Positions 9,491-18,722 are shown, counted from the first letter of the stretch. The stretch is DNA of 64,000 nt from Candidatus Melainabacteria bacterium (GCA_016716405.1 JADJWK010000001.1:496001-560000), one strand, 5' to 3'. Program-made: numbers and translations. Notes: a model not told the origin generated them from the letters alone.

Positions 9491-10792
9491 ATGTCCAGCA
9501 CCGTCCAGTTGAAAACCACGCCAGCGCGAGGGACTCGCGACCTTCTGCCCGCCGAGGTGGCGCTCCGGGACTGGGCCACTCAGATAATCAAGCACACATA
9601 CGAGAGTTTCGGCTTCACCCGCATCGAGACACCGGCCCTCGAGAATATCGAGCTTCTCAAACGCGGCGAGGGCGGCGAGAATCTCCAGCTCATCTTCGAG
9701 ATTCTCAAGCGCGGCGAAAAACTCGAAGCCGCACTCAAAGACGGCAGCGAACTCTCGGATCTGGGTCTGCGCTTCGACCTGACAGTGCCCCTGGTGCGTT
9801 TCTACGCCAACAATCTCAACGATCTGCCCAATCCATTCAAGGCTATCCAGATCGGCCCGGTGTGGCGCGCCGAAAGCCCTCAAAAGGACCGATACCGGCA
9901 GTTTACTCAATGCGATATCGATGTCATCGGTATCAAGTCAGCCTTTGCCGAGCTCGACCTTTTATGCGCGACAAGCGAAGCTCTGCTCAATCTGGGCTTC
10001 CAGGGTTTCACCATTCGTCTCAACGATCGCCGCCTCCTCAGCGACCTGGCTATCCATTGCGGATTCGAGCAAGATCGCCTGGATAACCTCTTCATCACCG
10101 TCGACAAGCTCGACAAGATAGGCATGGAAGGCGTTAGAAGAGAGCTCCTCGGTAACGAGCACAACCCCGAATCGGTGGAGAAGCTCATCGCCATCTACGG
10201 ACCTGTTGCCGAGATCAAGGCGACCGGCGCCGAACAGGCCGAGAAGGTGCTAGCCCTGATGCCTGAAAGCAATGAGAGCAATTACCGGGAAGCTCTCAAA
10301 GAATTGATCGCCTGCCTGAGCGAAACCGCCGGCGACCGCTTCAGCCTGGTTCTTGACCCTACTCTCGTACGCGGAATGGGCTATTACACAGGCCCGATCT
10401 TCGAGGTCTCGGTCCCGGGATTCGCGCACTCAGTAGCCGGCGGCGGTCGCTACGACCATATGATCGAAAAGTTTCTCGGCCGCGAGGTGAGCGCCTGCGG
10501 CTTTTCCATCGGCTTCGAGCGGATCATAGGCATTCTTCAAGAAAGAGGCATCGGACCGGCGCCACGAGACAAGCTCATCGCCCTGATCTATGATCAGGGG
10601 CGGGATCAATTGACCGCTACGGCACAAGCCATGACCAGGCTCAAAAGCCAGTCCTGGTCAGTATCTCTGGTAGCGAAGAAAAAGGACCTGAAAAAGCAAA
10701 TAGACCAGCTCGCCGAACAGGGCTATGCCGCTTTCTGCGTCTTTCGCGGCGATCCTGACGACCTGCAGGTAAAAGAGCTGGGCGCTGGTTAG
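9491..10792 (+). CDS. hisS: Histidyl-tRNA synthetase
   Basis: A 433-residue class II synthetase that charges tRNA-His. The N-terminal ARGTRDLLPAE segment, the motif-2 region with VWRAESPQKDRYRQFTQCD (about residues 125-145), the histidine-specific loop with LVRGMGYYTGPIFEV (about 290-304) and motif 3 (CGFSIGFERI, about 337-346) are all present. The C-terminal anticodon-binding domain covers about 355-433. GAGGAG precedes the ATG. The gene ends back-to-back with the minus-strand membrane-protein gene, with no bases between the stop codons. Confidence 0.97.
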   Translation: MSSTVQLKTTPARGTRDLLPAEVALRDWATQIIKHTYESFGFTRIETPALENIELLKRGEGGENLQLIFEILKRGEKLEAALKDGSELSDLGLRFDLTVPLVRFYANNLNDLPNPFKAIQIGPVWRAESPQKDRYRQFTQCDIDVIGIKSAFAELDLLCATSEALLNLGFQGFTIRLNDRRLLSDLAIHCGFEQDRLDNLFITVDKLDKIGMEGVRRELLGNEHNPESVEKLIAIYGPVAEIKATGAEQAEKVLALMPESNESNYREALKELIACLSETAGDRFSLVLDPTLVRGMGYYTGPIFEVSVPGFAHSVAGGGRYDHMIEKFLGREVSACGFSIGFERIIGILQERGIGPAPRDKLIALIYDQGRDQLTATAQAMTRLKSQSWSVSLVAKKKDLKKQIDQLAEQGYAAFCVFRGDPDDLQVKELGAG

Positions 10793-11188
10793 TTATTGCC
10801 ACCAGGGGTAATGCCGGGTCTGAGAATAGACGAGAATCGCCGACAGGGCACCGAAACAACCACCGACCACTGCTCCTATCCAGGGGCGGTCTCCCATCAC
10901 CCGGAAAAGCAGCGAGCCGGCCATACCCAGGACGCCGGTGCAAGAGACGATTACAAAGGCTACCAGAGCCATTCCATGGAGGTCGAAAGCCCGGGCCAAG
11001 AGCATCAGGGTGACCAGAGCCCCGCCCACGAACATCACCAGAGCGGCCGTGCTCATCAGGGCTGCCCGGTTGTCGGCTTTCAACGCAGCCTGATCCGGAA
11101 CCTCCTCGACCGGCTTTTCGACCGGCTTTTCGACCGGCTTATCCATCGCTACAGCCTCAATCTCCTCTTCCCGGTTCTCTTCGGACAT
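10793..11188 (-). CDS. Small three-helix membrane protein with a KPVE repeat
   Basis: The open frame runs back to 11422 but would overlap mqnC. The ATG at 11188 has CAGGAG 6-7 nt upstream and gives 131 residues. The acidic N-terminus holds a short tandem repeat (KPVE three times, about residues 17-28), followed by three transmembrane segments (about 44-66, 71-92 and 99-120) ending HYPWWQ. No family is recognised. It is divergent from mqnC by 112 bp. Confidence 0.72.
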   Translation of the reverse strand: MSEENREEEIEAVAMDKPVEKPVEKPVEEVPDQAALKADNRAALMSTAALVMFVGGALVTLMLLARAFDLHGMALVAFVIVSCTGVLGMAGSLLFRVMGDRPWIGAVVGGCFGALSAILVYSQTRHYPWWQ

Positions 11189-11300
11189 TTCTGCTCCTGT
11201 TGTTTCGAACAATTCTGCCAGCCCCCAGTGAGTATTGTACCTTTGGCCGGATCTGTGGAAAAATGTTCTCTCTTGTCGAACCAGTGAGAAACAAGGATCG

Positions 11301-12377
11301 ATGTCCACTTCAATAGCGACCATCGAAGCGAAAGTGAGCGCCGGGGACAGAATCGACCGCCAGGAAGCGGCTTTTCTCTTCAACGAAGCGAGAGACGAAG
11401 ATTTGATGCGAATCTCGAGCATAGTCCGGGACCGTTATCACGAGCCCGGCAAAGCCACTTACCTGCTCATGCGGATCGTCAATTACACCAATGTTTGCGT
11501 GGCCAAATGCGACTATTGCTCCTTCTACCGCCTTCCGGGCTCCTCGGAGGGCTACGTGCGCTCGAAGGACTGGATATTCCAGAAAATCGACGAGCTCATC
11601 GAAGTCGGAGGAGACCTTTTCGGCTTCAACGGCGGTTTCAATCCCAAACTCAAGATCGATTACTATGTCGACCTCTTCGCATCTATCAGAGAGCGCTACG
11701 GCGACTCCATCGAGTTCTACGCCCTCACTATCGTCGAGCTCATCTATATAGCCAGGATTTCTGGACTTTCCGTACCCGAGGCCCTGGAGCGCCTGAGAGA
11801 AGCCGGAGTGCGCTGGATCACCGGTGGCGGCGCCGAGATTCTCTCCGACTCGTTCAGGCTCAGGCACAGCCCCCTCAAATACAGCGTGGCGGAGTATTAC
11901 CAGGCTCAGAGGGACATCCTGGCAGCCGGGCTGAAAACCACCTCTACCATGGTGATCGGCTTCGACGAAAGTCTCGATGAGCGCATGGAGCATCTCGAGA
12001 CCCTGCGCGATTTTCAGGACGAGGTGAAAGGCGGCATTTTCAGCTTCCTGTGCTGGACTTATAAGCCGTATAACAACGACCTGGGCGGTCGGGAGATAGA
12101 AGCCCGGGAGTATCTCAGGCACCTGGCAGTCAGCCGGATCTACCTGGACAATATCAAGCATATTCGCGCCTCGGTCCTCACCCAGAACGCCAACGCCCTC
12201 AAAGCCCTGCATTACGGAGCTGACGATTTCGATATTCCCTGGGAAGACGAGGTCACCGAGATGGCCGGCGCCGTCGTGGACAAAGACGTGGAGAAGGTTC
12301 TCGGCTTTGCCCGCCGGGAAGGCTTCGAACCCCGATACCGAAGAGTGGCCCCGAATAGCCTGGTGACCAGAGCCTGA
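11301..12377 (+). CDS. mqnC: Cyclic dehypoxanthinyl futalosine synthase (radical SAM)
   Basis: 358 residues from the ATG at 11301 (AAGGA just upstream); the longer in-frame start at 11235 lacks a ribosome site. The radical-SAM cluster motif CxxxCxxC is at Cys66, Cys70 and Cys73 in CVAKCDYCSFYR, the form typical of MqnC/MqnE. A glycine-rich FGFNGGFNPKL and a WITGGGAEILSD segment also match MqnC. It cyclises dehypoxanthine futalosine in the futalosine route to menaquinone. The other mqn genes are not in the window, so the pathway is dispersed. MqnE is the closest alternative but fits less well. Confidence 0.88.
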   Translation: MSTSIATIEAKVSAGDRIDRQEAAFLFNEARDEDLMRISSIVRDRYHEPGKATYLLMRIVNYTNVCVAKCDYCSFYRLPGSSEGYVRSKDWIFQKIDELIEVGGDLFGFNGGFNPKLKIDYYVDLFASIRERYGDSIEFYALTIVELIYIARISGLSVPEALERLREAGVRWITGGGAEILSDSFRLRHSPLKYSVAEYYQAQRDILAAGLKTTSTMVIGFDESLDERMEHLETLRDFQDEVKGGIFSFLCWTYKPYNNDLGGREIEAREYLRHLAVSRIYLDNIKHIRASVLTQNANALKALHYGADDFDIPWEDEVTEMAGAVVDKDVEKVLGFARREGFEPRYRRVAPNSLVTRA

Positions 12378-12658
12378 GAATCGCAATCCAGGCTGTTTCA
12401 AGGCTACAACAGGCAAAAGTCACATATCGTCACTTTACATCCTCGCAAAAAACCGCCCTTCTCTGTTGAAACAGAGACGGCCATCTTGCTTGTCTGAGAA
12501 AACAATCCATTCCTTCATCTCGAAGCTTTCTTCAAGAAACAAACCAGCAACCATCATCCCCTCTCCATCCTGTTCTACTCCCACCGGCAAGTGCTCGGTT
12601 CGGAGCCTTTCGTCGGACGCAACCCGGCCAACAAACATCCCGAGGAGAAAAGAAAAGT

Positions 12659-13159
12659 ATGAATGTACTCGAGCTGTTATCCAGCTACCCGACCCCGGAA
12701 GCCTTGAAAGAGAAGGCAGGACTTCTTCGATCCGGCGCCGTCGAGCGCTTCGGTGAGCGCACCGCGGACCGCCAGGCAGAAGCAGACTACGTGGACGGCA
12801 GCACCATCGCCCAGGTGGCAGCCTGTGTCGCCCTCAGAGCTCGCCTTAAGGAGCTTGCCAGCCGATTCGAGCAGGACCGGGGACGCCCTCAGTACTCCGA
12901 GCGGTATCCGGATAAAGCAGTGCAACAGCTGCTCTCCTTCACCACCCAGCTCATCGCCTCCGAGCTATCCAGGCTCGACGCCGCCCTCACCCTTGCGGCG
13001 AACGCCCGTGAGCTGGACCTCGAGAAGGAGCCTCGAAACATCGCCCGATTCAGCAACTGGATCTCCCTTGCCGAGACCCTGGCCAGCCAGTCGAAAGAAG
13101 CCCTGGCCGCCGTCACACAGCAGCTTTCAATCCTCAGCCGGCTGATTATTCATAGCTGA
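12659..13159 (+). CDS. Helical protein of unknown function
   Basis: 166 residues, GAGGAG about 10 nt before the ATG. The sequence is all-helical and soluble, with no signal peptide, cysteines or membrane segment. Residues 1-35 could be a small helical head and 45-160 a long helical bundle with repeated Leu/Ala heptads. The stop codon TGA lies inside the first unit of a 15-bp tandem repeat that continues downstream. No family is recognised. Confidence 0.7.
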   Translation: MNVLELLSSYPTPEALKEKAGLLRSGAVERFGERTADRQAEADYVDGSTIAQVAACVALRARLKELASRFEQDRGRPQYSERYPDKAVQQLLSFTTQLIASELSRLDAALTLAANARELDLEKEPRNIARFSNWISLAETLASQSKEALAAVTQQLSILSRLIIHS

Positions 13160-13240
13160 GACCGACACAGCTGAGACCGACACAGCTGAGACCGACACAG
13201 CTGAGACCGACACAGCTGAGACCGACACAGCTGAGACCGA
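13156..13240 (+). repeat. 15-bp tandem repeat containing the stop codon
   Basis: ctgagaccgacacag occurs five times in full (13156-13230) plus 10 bases. The unit length is a multiple of three, so each copy repeats the in-frame TGA of the preceding gene (Ser-stop-Asp-Arg-His). Confidence 0.95.
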
Positions 13241-13262
13241 GCTGAACTGAATCGGACCTGGA

Positions 13263-13299
13263 GCCGGGAGGGAATGAACCTCCCTCCCGGCTTCTTCTC
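13263..13299 (+). terminator. Intrinsic terminator after the tandem repeat
   Basis: A perfect 11-bp stem (13263-13273 with 13281-13291) is followed by a T-rich tract. The dyad element attacttcttatagt lies further down at 13346-13360. Confidence 0.85.
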
Positions 13300-13375
13300 G
13301 GTATTTTCTTCAAACTATGACTTTCAAAAATTTCGAGAGATATCTATTACTTCTTATAGTGTTTTATCCAATCAA

Positions 13376-13419
13376 GAAAAAAGAAAGAGCCGCCCCGTAT
13401 GGGAACAGGACGGCTCTTT
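13376..13419 (-). terminator. Intrinsic terminator of the minus-strand operon 15549-13432
   Basis: A 9-bp stem (13384-13392 with 13411-13419) is read on the minus strand and is followed by CTTTTTTCTT. Confidence 0.85.
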
Positions 13420-13431
13420 CTAAAATCGCAA

Positions 13432-13971
13432 TCAGTCGTCTACCAGAATCGGGTTGAGCTGAACCGGGTATCCGTTCCCTTCATCCCGGTTACCGGCGAG
13501 AATCAAGCCGGTATCCCAGAGCTTCAGGACGAAGCCCGGGGGCATCCCTTTGAGCTGAACAATCAGGTCCGCCGGGGTGACCCAGGCGAAGCCGAAGTGA
13601 TTGGTCTCGACAGCCTTTTTCAGCCGCGCCTGAGCTCTGGCCACAGCCAGGACAGGCACCGGGAAAGTAGCGGTCTTCAGCTCAGCGAGCAGGGACCACA
13701 ACCAGTAGCGGTTGCGGCACTTGCCTAGAAGCAGCTCGAGAGCGTCTTTCTGGAAAAGCAGCTCGGTGACGCCAGCGACCGTTGAATCGCCCGAGACGAT
13801 CTGAGCCGCCCTGGCAAGCCGTGGCATCTCGGCAAGAATGAGCTCCTTCGCACGAAGGAGCCCTTTCTCCGAGGCAAAGTCACCGCGACTGGCTTCGGCG
13901 ACAGAATTGATAATCCGGTTGACCTCCCGCTCATCGATGAAGCGAGGAGGATCGGTGGCGGTAAAAGCCAT
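13432..13971 (-). CDS. Protein of unknown function, co-operonic with the beta-CASP hydrolase
   Basis: 179 residues, AAGGAGG 5-6 nt before the ATG, starting 21 nt after the stop of the upstream beta-CASP gene, so co-transcribed with it. The N-terminal half is helical (EREVNRIINSVAEASRG and following); the C-terminal half looks mixed alpha/beta with WVTPADLIVQLKGMPPGFVLKLWDTG. No signal peptide or membrane helix is visible. The operon context suggests a role near RNA or nucleic-acid processing, but that is only positional inference. Confidence 0.72.
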   Translation of the reverse strand: MAFTATDPPRFIDEREVNRIINSVAEASRGDFASEKGLLRAKELILAEMPRLARAAQIVSGDSTVAGVTELLFQKDALELLLGKCRNRYWLWSLLAELKTATFPVPVLAVARAQARLKKAVETNHFGFAWVTPADLIVQLKGMPPGFVLKLWDTGLILAGNRDEGNGYPVQLNPILVDD

Positions 13972-13992
13972 AGTTGCCTCCTTCTCTGACGG

Positions 13993-15549
13993 TCAGAGAA
14001 TATCGAAAGTCTCCTTCACCGCCGGCACCACAACATCCCAGCCGAGGGCTCCCTGGATGCGGTCGCGCAGCGCCGTGAGACTGTCCGGATCGCCGTGGAC
14101 GACGAGGGTCTTCCGCGGCTTGATTTTGAACTGGCGCAGCCACCAGAGGATGTCCTCATAGTCGGCGTGCCCGGAATAATCGGACATGAACTCGATCTTG
14201 GCTCGCACCTTGAGCTGCTTGCCCTGGACATAAACCGTCTTCGGGCAGGGAGACGGGCACTTGCCCACCGATGCCGGCGGATTGTCCGTGAAGCGGACCA
14301 GGGACTGACCGAGAGTACCGGTGCCCTGGTAGCCCACGAAAACAACCGTGTTGTTCTGGCCCGAGAGCCGGCGCTGCAAATGACTGACGATCCGCCCGCC
14401 GTTGGCCATGCCGCTGGAGCCGATGATGATCACAGGCTCGGAGGCAGGGTTCTGCAGGGCCATGGAGTCCTTCCACTCGCGGCAGATGGCGAAACGCTTG
14501 GTGGCGAACGGGTCCTTGCCCTCGGCGAAGACCTTGCGAGTCTCGGCGTTGAGGATGTCCCGGTATTTGCGGTGGACCTCGGTGGCGGTCACCGACATGC
14601 GCCCGTCCAGGAAGACAGGCAGCTCGGGAATCGCACCGGACTCCATGAGCTGACGCAGGTCATCCAGGACCACCTGGACACGACCGACAGCAAAAGCCGG
14701 GATGAGAATCACCCCGTAGCCGTTCCGGCCGTCTTTCACCCGGGCGCGCTCGTAGCCTTCATTGATGATGCGAGCCAGCTCGACGAGACGATCCCGCTTG
14801 AGATGCGTCTTGTTGCCATAGGTGGACTCGGTGATCAGGAAGTCGGCGCCGCGCACCGGAGCGAGCTCGCGCAAGAGCGGCATCTTGCGGCGCCCGATGT
14901 TGCCGGTAAAGCAGAGAGTGCGCTTCTGACCGCCGTTGCCGAGATCCAGGTTGACCACCGCGGCGCCGAGAATGTGCCCGGCTTCGGTGAAGGTGACCGC
15001 GATACCGGGAGCCAGCTCGGTGCGGGTGTCGTAATCGATGGTCGAGAGATACGCCAGGGAAGCTTCCGCCTCCTTCTGGGTGTAGAGCGGCTGCTTCGAG
15101 GGAGCTTCGCGGGACTCAGCCTTCTCGTTCTCAGCCGCGAGCTTGGCCTGCCGCTTGTTGAATCGCCTGGCCTGCTCCTCCTGGAGATAGCCGCTGTCCG
15201 GCAAGAGGATCTTGACCAGGTCGGCGGTGGCCGGCGTGCAGTAGACCTTGCCCCTGAACCCGTCCTTGACGAGCTTGGGCAGATAGCCGGAGTGGTCGAT
15301 ATGAGCGTGGCTCATGATGACGAAATCAACATCCCCGGGCTTGAGACCGCGGGGCAGGCGGTTGCTGAAATCGGTGCGGCGGTTCTCCATGTGCAAACCG
15401 ACATCGAGCAGGAATCGCGTGGTCTTGTCACCCTGCGAATACTCGATGAGGTTGAGGGAGCCCGTGACACCACCGGCAGCGCCAAGAACGTGAAGCTTGA
15501 TCAGCGGCTTACCCGACCGGGCAAGCCTTTTTTGTTCTCTTTTGTTCAT
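13993..15549 (-). CDS. Beta-CASP metallo-beta-lactamase RNA hydrolase (CPSF73/YSH1-like)
   Basis: 518 residues from the ATG at 15549 (GGAG 9 nt upstream); a second in-frame ATG at 15564 lacks a good site. The metallo-beta-lactamase core has SHAHIDHSG (HxHxDH), EAGHILGAA and, in the C-terminal part, SGHADYED and VVHGDPDSL. The beta-CASP insert has ESTYGN, IPAFAVGR, DGRMS and GSSGMANGGR. A spacer of about 60 charged residues (AENEKAESREAPS) interrupts the first lobe. Known relatives are RNA endo/exonucleases. One oddity: the usual metal-bridging Asp in GDxGR is Asn here (FTGNIGR). It is the first gene of an operon with 13432-13971. Confidence 0.9.
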   Translation of the reverse strand: MNKREQKRLARSGKPLIKLHVLGAAGGVTGSLNLIEYSQGDKTTRFLLDVGLHMENRRTDFSNRLPRGLKPGDVDFVIMSHAHIDHSGYLPKLVKDGFRGKVYCTPATADLVKILLPDSGYLQEEQARRFNKRQAKLAAENEKAESREAPSKQPLYTQKEAEASLAYLSTIDYDTRTELAPGIAVTFTEAGHILGAAVVNLDLGNGGQKRTLCFTGNIGRRKMPLLRELAPVRGADFLITESTYGNKTHLKRDRLVELARIINEGYERARVKDGRNGYGVILIPAFAVGRVQVVLDDLRQLMESGAIPELPVFLDGRMSVTATEVHRKYRDILNAETRKVFAEGKDPFATKRFAICREWKDSMALQNPASEPVIIIGSSGMANGGRIVSHLQRRLSGQNNTVVFVGYQGTGTLGQSLVRFTDNPPASVGKCPSPCPKTVYVQGKQLKVRAKIEFMSDYSGHADYEDILWWLRQFKIKPRKTLVVHGDPDSLTALRDRIQGALGWDVVVPAVKETFDIL

Positions 15550-16254
15550 CTGGGTAATCTCCATCTGAGCTCGACATCGGACCGCCCCTTTGGCGATCGT
15601 CGATGAAGGCTGTTTTCCTTAGCGGTCGTCTATGACCGTAAAAAATCAAAAGTGCTCGGGAGCAACGGGTTAGAAAGCAGTCTCGTGCTGGAACAAAACT
15701 CGGCTGGAAGGAAAACAGGCGACTCCAGTACCTATCAGGTTCAAATCGATGGCTACAAGGCTCAAAGCTTTTTAGATGCTTAAGGCTGGCAGCAAGCCCC
15801 AATGCGAGCCTGTTCAAAAGTAGCGCAATCGCGATACCGCTTGACAACAACACCCAAAACACAAACAGGTTGGCTTGTCAACATGAAACAGCTTCGCCAT
15901 TAGAGACAGAAAACCCTGTTCGGTAATCCGGTGAAAAGAATGATCAGAAAAAAGACCTCTGAAAGACACTCATAAGCTTTCCACGGGTTGTTTTGAGAAG
16001 TATCGACTTTGTAGGTTGTACAGGTTCTACCTTTCACTTTTAGCTTTGCGAGTTTCATACGGTTCCCGAGAAAGCTCTCCGGCATATTCAAGAAAAAGCA
16101 CTGGTCAGCGCGCTGATACTTGTTAGCTGCCCTCTTGTGCTGCCGTGCCGTGTCCTCGCAACTGTTACTTCAGCCGGCTCACGAATGAGCCTGTCCCAAG
16201 CAAGACACACGCAGCGGTTTAGCGGTGTCTGCCAAAACAAAAGGAGACTTCCAT
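15550..16254. other. 705-bp intergenic region, no gene supported
   Basis: Divergent region between the beta-CASP operon (-) and the rhomboid gene (+). Open frames here lack ribosome sites. A T-loop-like ggttcaaatc near 15730 has no matching tRNA acceptor stem. Confidence 0.5.
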
Positions 16255-16998
16255 ATGTTTCCGCTCAAAGACAACCTCCGTTGCCTGACTTTCCCCATGG
16301 TTACGGTCATCCTGGTCGCTCTCAACTGCGTGGCTTTCGTGCTTGAGGCGCACATGATCAATACCAGTGGGCCCGCCGCCTTCTTCATGAACTGGACCCT
16401 CGTTCCGAGCCAGTTCCTGAACGCCTTCAGCTCCGGCGATCCGGCAGCCCTGGCGCATGCGGTCAAGACCCTTTTCGCGGCTATGTTCCTCCACGGCGGC
16501 ACCATGCACCTGGTGGGCAACATGGTCTTCCTCTTCGTCTTCGGACGAGCCATGGAAGCCCGTCTCGGCCGCTTCCACTTCCTGGTGTTCTACCTGCTCT
16601 CCGGCGTGGTCGCTTCCCTCGTCCACATCGCCAGCGATCCCGCCAGCTCCACCCCGATGCTCGGCGCCTCCGGTGCCATCTCCGGCGTCCTGGGCGGCTA
16701 TCTGCTGCTCTGGCCGAAAGCCAAGATCACCTCCTATGTTCCGCCGATCTTCATCGTGCAGATCTGGGCATGGTGGTTCCTGGCGGCCTGGCTCATCCTG
16801 CAGGTCCTCCCTGTGATGGAAGCCTCTGGCGGCTCCGGCGGTGGTGTCGCCTACTGGGCGCACATCGGCGGCTATGTCGCCGGCTTCATCTGGGCTGGTG
16901 CGGTGAAACTCGTCAAGCCGGTCACGGATGTCTGCTACATCCCGGTTCCGGACTGCGACACCGACAGCAAGAAGAATGTCGAGGAAAAGGACAGTTAA
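16255..16998 (+). CDS. Rhomboid-family intramembrane serine protease
   Basis: 247 residues from the ATG at 16255, chosen for AAGGAG 8-9 nt upstream over a frame start at 16225. Six to seven transmembrane helices. HGGTMHLVGNMVFLFVFG in the first half is the rhomboid HxxxN-type loop-helix region; GASGAISGVLGGY holds the catalytic Ser, and AHIGGYVAGF near the C-terminus holds the catalytic His, so the Ser-His dyad is intact. Rhomboids cleave transmembrane segments of substrate proteins within the bilayer. An acidic cytosolic tail ends the protein. It is probably monocistronic. Confidence 0.93.
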   Translation: MFPLKDNLRCLTFPMVTVILVALNCVAFVLEAHMINTSGPAAFFMNWTLVPSQFLNAFSSGDPAALAHAVKTLFAAMFLHGGTMHLVGNMVFLFVFGRAMEARLGRFHFLVFYLLSGVVASLVHIASDPASSTPMLGASGAISGVLGGYLLLWPKAKITSYVPPIFIVQIWAWWFLAAWLILQVLPVMEASGGSGGGVAYWAHIGGYVAGFIWAGAVKLVKPVTDVCYIPVPDCDTDSKKNVEEKDS

Positions 16999-17024
16999 CA
17001 GATACCCCCGGGTCATCTGCGGGA

Positions 17025-17094
17025 GGGAAGGCACGGTGCACGGGAGTCAAAAAGCTCCGGTGCCTGTGCCTTCCCGCTTCCCTTTCCTCTTCTC
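17025..17094 (+). terminator. Long imperfect hairpin after the rhomboid gene
   Basis: A 10-bp perfect outer stem (17025-17034 with 17066-17075) and an imperfect inner stem are followed by a pyrimidine tract (ttccctttcctcttctctt), a probable terminator. Confidence 0.6.
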
Positions 17095-17118
17095 TTCGCG
17101 CTTTTTAGGGGCAAAATC

Positions 17119-17961
17119 ATGATCGACAGCATCAATGCAAACAGGCTGAAGCTGCCCCTGGCCGGTGTGACGCCTGGACGTCCGCTGATAATCGGTCACC
17201 GGGGCGCGGCAAGCCACTTTCCGGAAAACACCATTCCGGCATTCTTAGCCGCCATCAGAGCAGGCGCGAACGCTATCGAGCTCGACGTAAGACTCACCAG
17301 AGACGGTGCCCTGGTGGTTATCCACGACAAGACCGTCGACCGGACCACCAGCGGCTCGGGTCGTATCTCCGAACTGACTCTGGCTCAGATCAAAGCCCTC
17401 GATGCCGGCTACCGCTTTTCTCCCGATCAGGGAAAGACCTTTCCATTCCGGAACAGGAGTGTCCGCGTGCCGACCCTTGCCGAGGTCCTCTCGATAACGG
17501 ATGGTACGATGATCTTCCTGGAGCTCAAGGGCTCGAGCCGCAAGCTGGCAGACGCTGTCATAGCTTGTCTCATCGAGAACAAAGCCCTTGATCGCGTCCT
17601 CATCCAGACTATCGGCGCCAGTCACGGTCTGGCCCGCTACCTGCGCAAGAAGGACAGGCGCTTGCTTGTCGGGCACTCCTGCTTCGAAATCGGACTCTTC
17701 TTCGCCCTGTCGGTCCTCCAGCTGGAGCGACTCTTCAAGCCACGCGGACCGAGTTTCGAGATTCCACCCAGGAGATTCGGGCTCTCGTTCTTGAGCCCCT
17801 TCTTCGTAAAGCGGGCTCAGAAGGCAGGTATCAGCGTGATCGTATGGACGGTCGACGATCAGCTCACCCTGAGCAAATGCATGGACCTGGCAATCGACGG
17901 TGTGATCACCAACGATCCGGACCGGACCGGCAAGCTCAAAACGACCGCATTGCAACTGTGA
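17119..17961 (+). CDS. Glycerophosphodiester phosphodiesterase
   Basis: A 280-residue TIM-barrel GDPD enzyme that hydrolyses glycerophosphodiesters to glycerol-3-phosphate and an alcohol. Motifs: IGHRGAA (about 25-31), FPENT (about 35-39), IELDVRLTRDG (catalytic Glu/Asp metal ligands), VIHDKTVDRTT, and FLELKG. No signal peptide, so it is probably cytosolic. AGGGG precedes the ATG. It is the first of three closely spaced plus-strand genes (10 and 19 bp gaps) that end at one terminator; the partners are membrane proteins of unknown function, suggesting a role in membrane lipid turnover. Confidence 0.93.
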   Translation: MIDSINANRLKLPLAGVTPGRPLIIGHRGAASHFPENTIPAFLAAIRAGANAIELDVRLTRDGALVVIHDKTVDRTTSGSGRISELTLAQIKALDAGYRFSPDQGKTFPFRNRSVRVPTLAEVLSITDGTMIFLELKGSSRKLADAVIACLIENKALDRVLIQTIGASHGLARYLRKKDRRLLVGHSCFEIGLFFALSVLQLERLFKPRGPSFEIPPRRFGLSFLSPFFVKRAQKAGISVIVWTVDDQLTLSKCMDLAIDGVITNDPDRTGKLKTTALQL

Positions 17962-17971
17962 GAGGCTATCC

Positions 17972-18703
17972 ATGGACTTTCTCTTCATAATCACCCTCGT
18001 CGCCCTCGCTGTCCTGCCCTGGGCGCTCAAGATCGCCTATGACTCCACCAGGCAGGTCGTCTTCACCGGAGAGCTCATTCCATCCAACGAGCAACTCTCC
18101 GACATCGGGCTTCAGAGCGGTGCTCGATACTGCTGGTTCGACGTGCCGGGGATCGGAATGCTCCTGGCCGAGATCGACCCGGTCAAGTTCGAGCTGCTCA
18201 ACATCTGCCAGCCGGCGGTTCAGGTCACTGTCACCAGACACCTCCTGGGCAAGCCCCGGGTAGAATCGGTTGCCTGGCCGGGTGAAGCTCCCGAGTCGGC
18301 AGACCGCACCAATGGCGGTCTTTTCCTCTCGGTCTTCTACCTGCTGGCCGGTCTCGCCATGCTGGTCATCGGTCATGAGTCGGCAGGCACCGCTCGCGAG
18401 ATCTGGGCGAATTACTGGTCCGCAGGCGCTCTGGCGCTCTCGGGCTATGTCCTGATGATCTACGACCAGAGGAAATTCGAGATCACGAAGGATACCCGGG
18501 CTCGTATCCTCTTCCTGCCTCTGGGCAAGGGGAGGCTGTCCCTGATCATCCTCCTGGTTCTCTGCCTGGCCGGCACCCTGGCGCTGTTCACCTGGCTCAA
18601 TATCTTCACGCTCATTCTCGGTATCCATACGGCTTTCGCCACCGGGTCCCTGAGCGCCATTCTGTCCAGGGCAGGCAATCCTGCCGAAAGCAAAGCTGCA
18701 TAA
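17972..18703 (+). CDS. Membrane protein of unknown function, GDPD operon
   Basis: 243 residues; GAGAGG just before the ATG, 10 bp after the GDPD stop. An N-terminal transmembrane helix (about 2-20) is followed by a soluble domain of about 90 residues (FTGELIPSNEQLSDIG to WPGEAPESADR), then four or so transmembrane segments in the second half (about 112-133, 147-165, 190-209 and 212-232). No family is recognised. The operon suggests a link to lipid or glycerophosphodiester metabolism. Confidence 0.75.
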   Translation: MDFLFIITLVALAVLPWALKIAYDSTRQVVFTGELIPSNEQLSDIGLQSGARYCWFDVPGIGMLLAEIDPVKFELLNICQPAVQVTVTRHLLGKPRVESVAWPGEAPESADRTNGGLFLSVFYLLAGLAMLVIGHESAGTAREIWANYWSAGALALSGYVLMIYDQRKFEITKDTRARILFLPLGKGRLSLIILLVLCLAGTLALFTWLNIFTLILGIHTAFATGSLSAILSRAGNPAESKAA

Positions 18704-18722
18704 CCGGAAAAGGCAGTCAGCC

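Noticed and set aside
9101..9910. Minus-strand 269-codon open frame
   Set aside because: Mostly antisense to hisS and overlaps the well-supported coiled-coil gene region.
14095..15606. Plus-strand 503-codon open frame
   Set aside because: Antisense shadow of the beta-CASP hydrolase gene.
15725..15745. Possible tRNA (T-loop-like ggttcaaatc)
   Set aside because: No acceptor, D or anticodon stems could be found around it.
16219..17034. Minus-strand 271-codon open frame
   Set aside because: Antisense to the rhomboid gene, charged low-complexity sequence.
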